Assembly: GCA_019635755.1 (NCBI GenBank)
Contig: JAHBYW010000007.1
Span: 294,374 to 358,373, forward strand
Reading direction: 5' to 3'
Source of the DNA: Rhizobiaceae bacterium
Lineage (GTDB): Bacteria > Pseudomonadota > Alphaproteobacteria > Rhizobiales > Rhizobiaceae
DNA: 64,000 nt
The position numbers and the translations under genes were made by a program. The notes below the pieces were generated by a model. It saw only the letters and a list, made by a program, of their open reading frames with translations. It was not told the origin of the DNA and did no database searches. Below are positions 61,104-64,000 of this stretch, one piece after another; within the stretch, counting starts at the first letter, position 1, and each line of letters opens with the position of its first letter.

Positions 61104-61727
61104 GTGGCGTCCGGACACCTGCGCCACGCGGGCAGGCCCGCGTCCGAGCAGCGCCGCGTCTTTCTCGATATCGTGCAGGCCGATCCGGTCGTCCGCGCCG
61201 CGCTCGACGCGGCCCGCGCCGTCGCGCTGCCCGACTGGCTGATCGTCTCGGGCGTGCTCTACAATGCGGTGTGGAATGCGCTGACCGGCCGGCCGCCCGG
61301 TCATGGCACCAAGGACGTCGACCTGTTCTATTTCGACGGCGCCGACCTGTCCTACGAGGCCGAGGACGCGGTCATCCGGCGCGCCGCTCCCGCCTTCGCG
61401 GGACTGCCGCTGCCGGTCGAGATCCGCAACCAGGCGCGGGTGCATCTCTGGTATCCGCAGAAGTTCGGCCGCGCATGCCCGCGCTATCGCGATTCGGCGC
61501 ATTCCCTCTCCTACTTCGCCTCGACCACCCATGCCGTCGGCCTTCGCCTCGAGCCGGACGGCACGCCGGCGCTGTTCGCGCCGTTCGGCCTCGACGCGAT
61601 CTTCGCATTTCGCGTCGTGCCCAACCATTCGCTGGACAACGAGGCCACGCATGCCGAGAAGGGCGAGCGCGCCATGCGCATGTGGCCCGAGGTCTCCGTC
61701 GAACCGTGGCGGGGGTTTCCTTCGTGA
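61104..61727 (+). CDS. Nucleotidyltransferase-fold protein (DUF925 family)
   Basis: A 207-residue protein starting at GTG 61104. The polymerase-beta-type motif is GHGTKDVDLFYFD, with carboxylates for metal, and LIVSGVLYNAVWNALTG precedes it. DUF925 proteins are predicted nucleotidyltransferases of unknown target. Co-transcribed with the aldo/keto reductase, three bases apart. Confidence 0.87.
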   Translation: MASGHLRHAGRPASEQRRVFLDIVQADPVVRAALDAARAVALPDWLIVSGVLYNAVWNALTGRPPGHGTKDVDLFYFDGADLSYEAEDAVIRRAAPAFAGLPLPVEIRNQARVHLWYPQKFGRACPRYRDSAHSLSYFASTTHAVGLRLEPDGTPALFAPFGLDAIFAFRVVPNHSLDNEATHAEKGERAMRMWPEVSVEPWRGFPS

Positions 61728-61740
61728 CGCACCGGCGCTA

Positions 61741-61764
61741 TTAATTGTCTTAATTGTCAGACAA
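61741..61764 (+). promoter_or_regulatory. Tandem TTAATTGTC repeat with a GntR-like palindrome
   Basis: TTAATTGTC occurs twice in a row (61741-61758), and TTGTC-A-GACAA (61754-61764) is a perfect palindrome. It resembles operators of FadR-type GntR regulators (TTGT-N-ACAA form) and lies 15 bases before the oxidoreductase start, so it may be an operator. No regulator gene is adjacent. Confidence 0.4.
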
Positions 61765-61778
61765 ATACGGGGAGACGC

Positions 61779-62765
61779 ATGTTCCGCTGGGGAGTTCTTT
61801 CGACCGCCAAGATCGCGCGCGATCAGCTGCTGCCGGCGATGCAGGATGCCGAGAACGGCGTCTGCACGGCCATCGCCAGCCGGGACAAGGCCAAGGCCCG
61901 CGCGCTGGCCGACCGGTTCGGCGTGCCGCACGCCTTCGGCTCCTACGAGGAGATGCTGGCGTCCGACGTCATCGACGCTGTCTACATCCCGCTGCCGACC
62001 TCGCAGCATGTCGAGTGGACGGCCAAGGCGGCGGAATCCGGCAAGCACGTCCTCGTCGAAAAGCCGCTGGCGCTCGACGCCAAGGACATCGAGCCGCTGA
62101 TCGCACTGCGCGACAGGAAGAAGGTGCTGATCTGCGAGGCCTTCATGGTCTTCTACCACCCGCAGTGGAAGAAGGTGGAGGACCTCGTCTCGTCCGGCGC
62201 CATCGGGCGGCTGCGCCACGTGCAGGGCGCCTTCACCTATTTCAACGTCGACCCGACGAACATGCGCAACAAGCTCGACCTCGGCGGCGGCGCGCTGCCC
62301 GACATCGGCGTCTACCCGACGGTGGCGACGCGCCTCGTCTCCGGCAAGGAGCCGAAGCGCATCCAGGCGACCGTCGAGCGCGACGCGACCTTCGGCACCG
62401 ACATCTATTCCAGCATCAAGGCCGACTTCGGCGACTTCGAACTGTCCTTCTACTGCTCGACGCAGATGGCGCTCCGCCAGTTCATGGTGTTCCACGGCGA
62501 GACCGGCTTCATCGAGGTGCACGGGCCGTTCAACGCCGGTGATTACGAGCATCATCGCGTCGAGCTGCACAATCAGGGCCACAACCAGGCGACCGTGTTT
62601 CGCTTCCCCGGCACGCGCCAGTACAGGCTGGAGGTCGAGGCCTTCGCGCGCGCCGCGCAAGGGTCGGGCGAGCCGGTGTTCACGCTCGAGCAGTCGGTCA
62701 AGAACCAGAAGGTGCTGGACGCGATCTACCGCGCCGGCCGCAAGGACGGCTGGGAGACGGTCTAG
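61779..62765 (+). CDS. Gfo/Idh/MocA-family oxidoreductase
   Basis: A 328-residue NAD(P)-dependent dehydrogenase. N-terminal Rossmann domain from [20 protein letters not shown], the EKPLAL motif in [10 protein letters not shown], and a C-terminal alpha/beta domain with [12 protein letters not shown]. Likely acts on a sugar or inositol-like substrate; not predictable. ATG 61779. It follows a 51-base gap holding a palindromic operator-like site. Confidence 0.92.
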   Translation: MFRWGVLSTAKIARDQLLPAMQDAENGVCTAIASRDKAKARALADRFGVPHAFGSYEEMLASDVIDAVYIPLPTSQHVEWTAKAAESGKHVLVEKPLALDAKDIEPLIALRDRKKVLICEAFMVFYHPQWKKVEDLVSSGAIGRLRHVQGAFTYFNVDPTNMRNKLDLGGGALPDIGVYPTVATRLVSGKEPKRIQATVERDATFGTDIYSSIKADFGDFELSFYCSTQMALRQFMVFHGETGFIEVHGPFNAGDYEHHRVELHNQGHNQATVFRFPGTRQYRLEVEAFARAAQGSGEPVFTLEQSVKNQKVLDAIYRAGRKDGWETV

Positions 62766-62769
62766 ACCC

Positions 62770-62807
62770 TGATCCCGAAGAGCGCATAGCGGTCTTCGGA
62801 CAGGATC
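62770..62807. repeat. Inverted-repeat element resembling a common rhizobial intergenic repeat
   Basis: CCGAAGA (62775-62781) pairs with TCTTCGG (62793-62799), flanked by TGATCC and GGATCA. The layout GATCCCGAA...TTCGG-GGATCA recalls a short palindromic repeat found between many genes in rhizobia, from memory. It lies just after the oxidoreductase stop and could also help end transcription. Confidence 0.45.
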
Positions 62808-62905
62808 ACGGTCCGTCCCGTTGTTCTGGCCGCTGTGCGCGATTCCACCTTGCTGCAGCACGCTTCAGGTCCGGCGCACCGGCGTCGCGCGATTCGCCGG
62901 TGCCG

Positions 62906-63604
62906 TCAGCCGAGGCCGTGGGCGCGCTCGATCCGTGTGGCGACCAGCTCCTGCAGGCGCCACAGGGTGCGGTCGTGGATGCCGAGCGATTCCAGCTGCC
63001 GCACCGTGGAGTACAGATACTCGGCCATCGAGCCGCGGAAGCCGCAGGCCGTCGCGAACATCTCGACGAGCGCGTCCTCGCCCAGCCCGGTGATGTAGCG
63101 CGGGCTCCTGCGGTCCATCGCGAAGGTCAGCGCCGTCACCGGCCCGGCCTCGGTCGTCACCTTGACCCAGCGCGGCGGAAAGGCCGACGGCACCATGCTC
63201 ATCTCGCGGCGGATGAGCCGGTGCAGGTCGGCCTCGAGCGTCTCCGGCTTCAGCCTGTAGACGGCGCCGCTGCACTCGCCGCCGCGGTCGAGCACCATCA
63301 TCAGCCCGGGCTGTTCCACATTGCCGCGGAACCGGTGGTCCCATCCCAGGCAGAAGGCGCGGCGCCAGCCCCGGGCCCGCGCCACCCGCTGCTCCTCGAA
63401 CTCGAACACCGGGTTCCAGATCAGCGAGCCGATGGCGAACAGCCAGAAGCCGCCGCCCGGCGCTGCGCCCAGCCAGCCGCGGACGATCGCGTCATAGTCG
63501 GCCTCGGTGGCGGGCCTGAATCCCGGCAGGAGCTGCGGGCCGGGGTCGGCGATCTCGCGCTTCAGCGCCGCCACATGGCGCTCGGTCAGGCGCATCGTGC
63601 GCAT
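62906..63604 (-). CDS. ChaC-like gamma-glutamylcyclotransferase
   Basis: A 232-residue protein of the ChaC/GCG family, which cleaves glutathione or gamma-glutamyl peptides to 5-oxoproline. The family GSLIW motif is in WLFAIGSLIWNPVFEF, then RRAFCLGWDHRFRGN and an RREM segment. ATG 63604 is chosen (MRTMRLTERHV); ATG 63595 is also in frame, and a start at 63739 adds an unmatched lead. Function inferred from the family. Confidence 0.9.
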   Translation of the reverse strand: MRTMRLTERHVAALKREIADPGPQLLPGFRPATEADYDAIVRGWLGAAPGGGFWLFAIGSLIWNPVFEFEEQRVARARGWRRAFCLGWDHRFRGNVEQPGLMMVLDRGGECSGAVYRLKPETLEADLHRLIRREMSMVPSAFPPRWVKVTTEAGPVTALTFAMDRRSPRYITGLGEDALVEMFATACGFRGSMAEYLYSTVRQLESLGIHDRTLWRLQELVATRIERAHGLG

Positions 63605-64000
63605 GGTCGGACTCACCCCTCGCTCTCCGTCACATTGGCGCGGCTGCCGGGGGACGGCAAGCCGCGCTCCATCGTCGCCACGCCCGCTTTCGCGTCTGGC
63701 CATTGAGAAGGGAAGACGGGCGGCGTCAGGCTCGCTCATCTTTGGTTAGTTCATGCGACCCTTCGGCCGCCCGTCCGGCAAGCTTCGATCCGCCCGCTCC
63801 TTTGTCATGCGAAGGAGGCATTTGCGCCTCGCCCGCACCGTGCCGACCCATTGTCCGGCACCTGGGGTCGTAGTGCCCCTTGGAGCCGCCGCAGGGAGTT
63901 TGGAAGCAGACCGCCCGGCCGCCCCGCCACGGTCGCGGAACGGCGGAGTGCCGGTCCCTCCCGCGCTGGCCGCCGTCGCGAACGGCGCTTCCCGTGGGAG
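63605..64000. other. Right-edge region with no recognisable gene
   Basis: No protein family was recognised in these 396 bases. A plus-strand frame from ATG 63752 and a minus-strand frame ending at a TAA at 63745-63747 both stay open to the window edge, but GC-rich DNA often gives such frames. Codon-level product reads (MRPFGRPSGKLRSARSF on plus) do not resemble a family I know. A gene continuing beyond the edge is possible. Confidence 0.4.

Noticed and set aside
63752..64000. Open plus-strand frame at the right edge as a real gene
   Set aside because: No start-site support, no recognised family, and an equally open frame exists on the other strand. Left as undecided sequence.

Overview
This window is chromosomal DNA from a GC-rich alphaproteobacterium of the order Hyphomicrobiales (Rhizobiales). 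A Phyllobacteriaceae/Mesorhizobium-like affiliation is plausible but is inference. The evidence is gene content and order: mnmG-mnmE, rho-hemJ-hemE, then ppsR-maf-aroE-coaE-dnaQ; the ChvG/ChvI system beside pckA and hprK; a DivL-type kinase; alphaproteobacterial addBA; and two palindromic repeats of a kind common between genes in this order. No phage, plasmid, insertion sequence, CRISPR array, tRNA or rRNA was found. The genome looks ordinary and core here, with a few unusual details.

The most informative stretch is 7659-8055, the gap between hemE and ppsR. It has the position and content of the chromosome replication origin: an AT-rich patch, DnaA-box-like nonamers, one perfect and one near-perfect CtrA box (TTAA-N7-TTAA), and a dense cluster of GANTC (CcrM methylation) sites. 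Genes left of it run mostly on the minus strand and genes right of it mostly on the plus strand. Two ParB-binding parS sites lie about 6.5 kb away, between mnmG and mnmE.

Layout. 1-7658: tRNA wobble modification (mnmG partial, mnmE), a DUF255 thioredoxin-like protein, rho, late heme synthesis (hemJ, hemE). 8056-11655: ppsR, a Maf pyrophosphatase, aroE, coaE, dnaQ. 11686-16711: secB, fxsA, a Tim44-like protein, mltA, an Smr protein, a small XRE regulator, DUF1402. 16821-23998: hslUV with an acetyltransferase gene between them, then the histidine run hisB-DUF2628-hisHAFE and coaA. 24022-30851: a P-loop kinase-like gene, arfB, pckA, then chvI-chvG-hprK-EIIA-HPr. 30991-44434: ahcY; the tight run divL-tsaE/amgK-murU-addB-addA; trxA. 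44586-53426: a cupin, then minus-strand folC-accD-trpA-trpB-trpF, a metallopeptidase, DUF2852, a BenE-type transporter and an alpha/beta hydrolase. 53612-61100: infC (ATT start), a protease-like protein with no catalytic triad, rpmI-rplT, pheS and pheT split by a low-GC DUF4160/DUF2442 pair, and an aldo/keto reductase. 61104-63604: a nucleotidyltransferase, a Gfo/Idh/MocA oxidoreductase, a ChaC-like cyclotransferase. 63605-64000 holds nothing recognisable.

Several genes connect to cell-cycle control (oriC, CtrA boxes, GANTC sites, DivL, parS) and to envelope sensing and recycling (ChvG/ChvI, MltA, AmgK-MurU). I found no clearly new multi-gene system. The best leads are the origin architecture, the tyrosine-type DivL, the triad-less protease-like protein, and the DUF4160/DUF2442 insertion between pheS and pheT.
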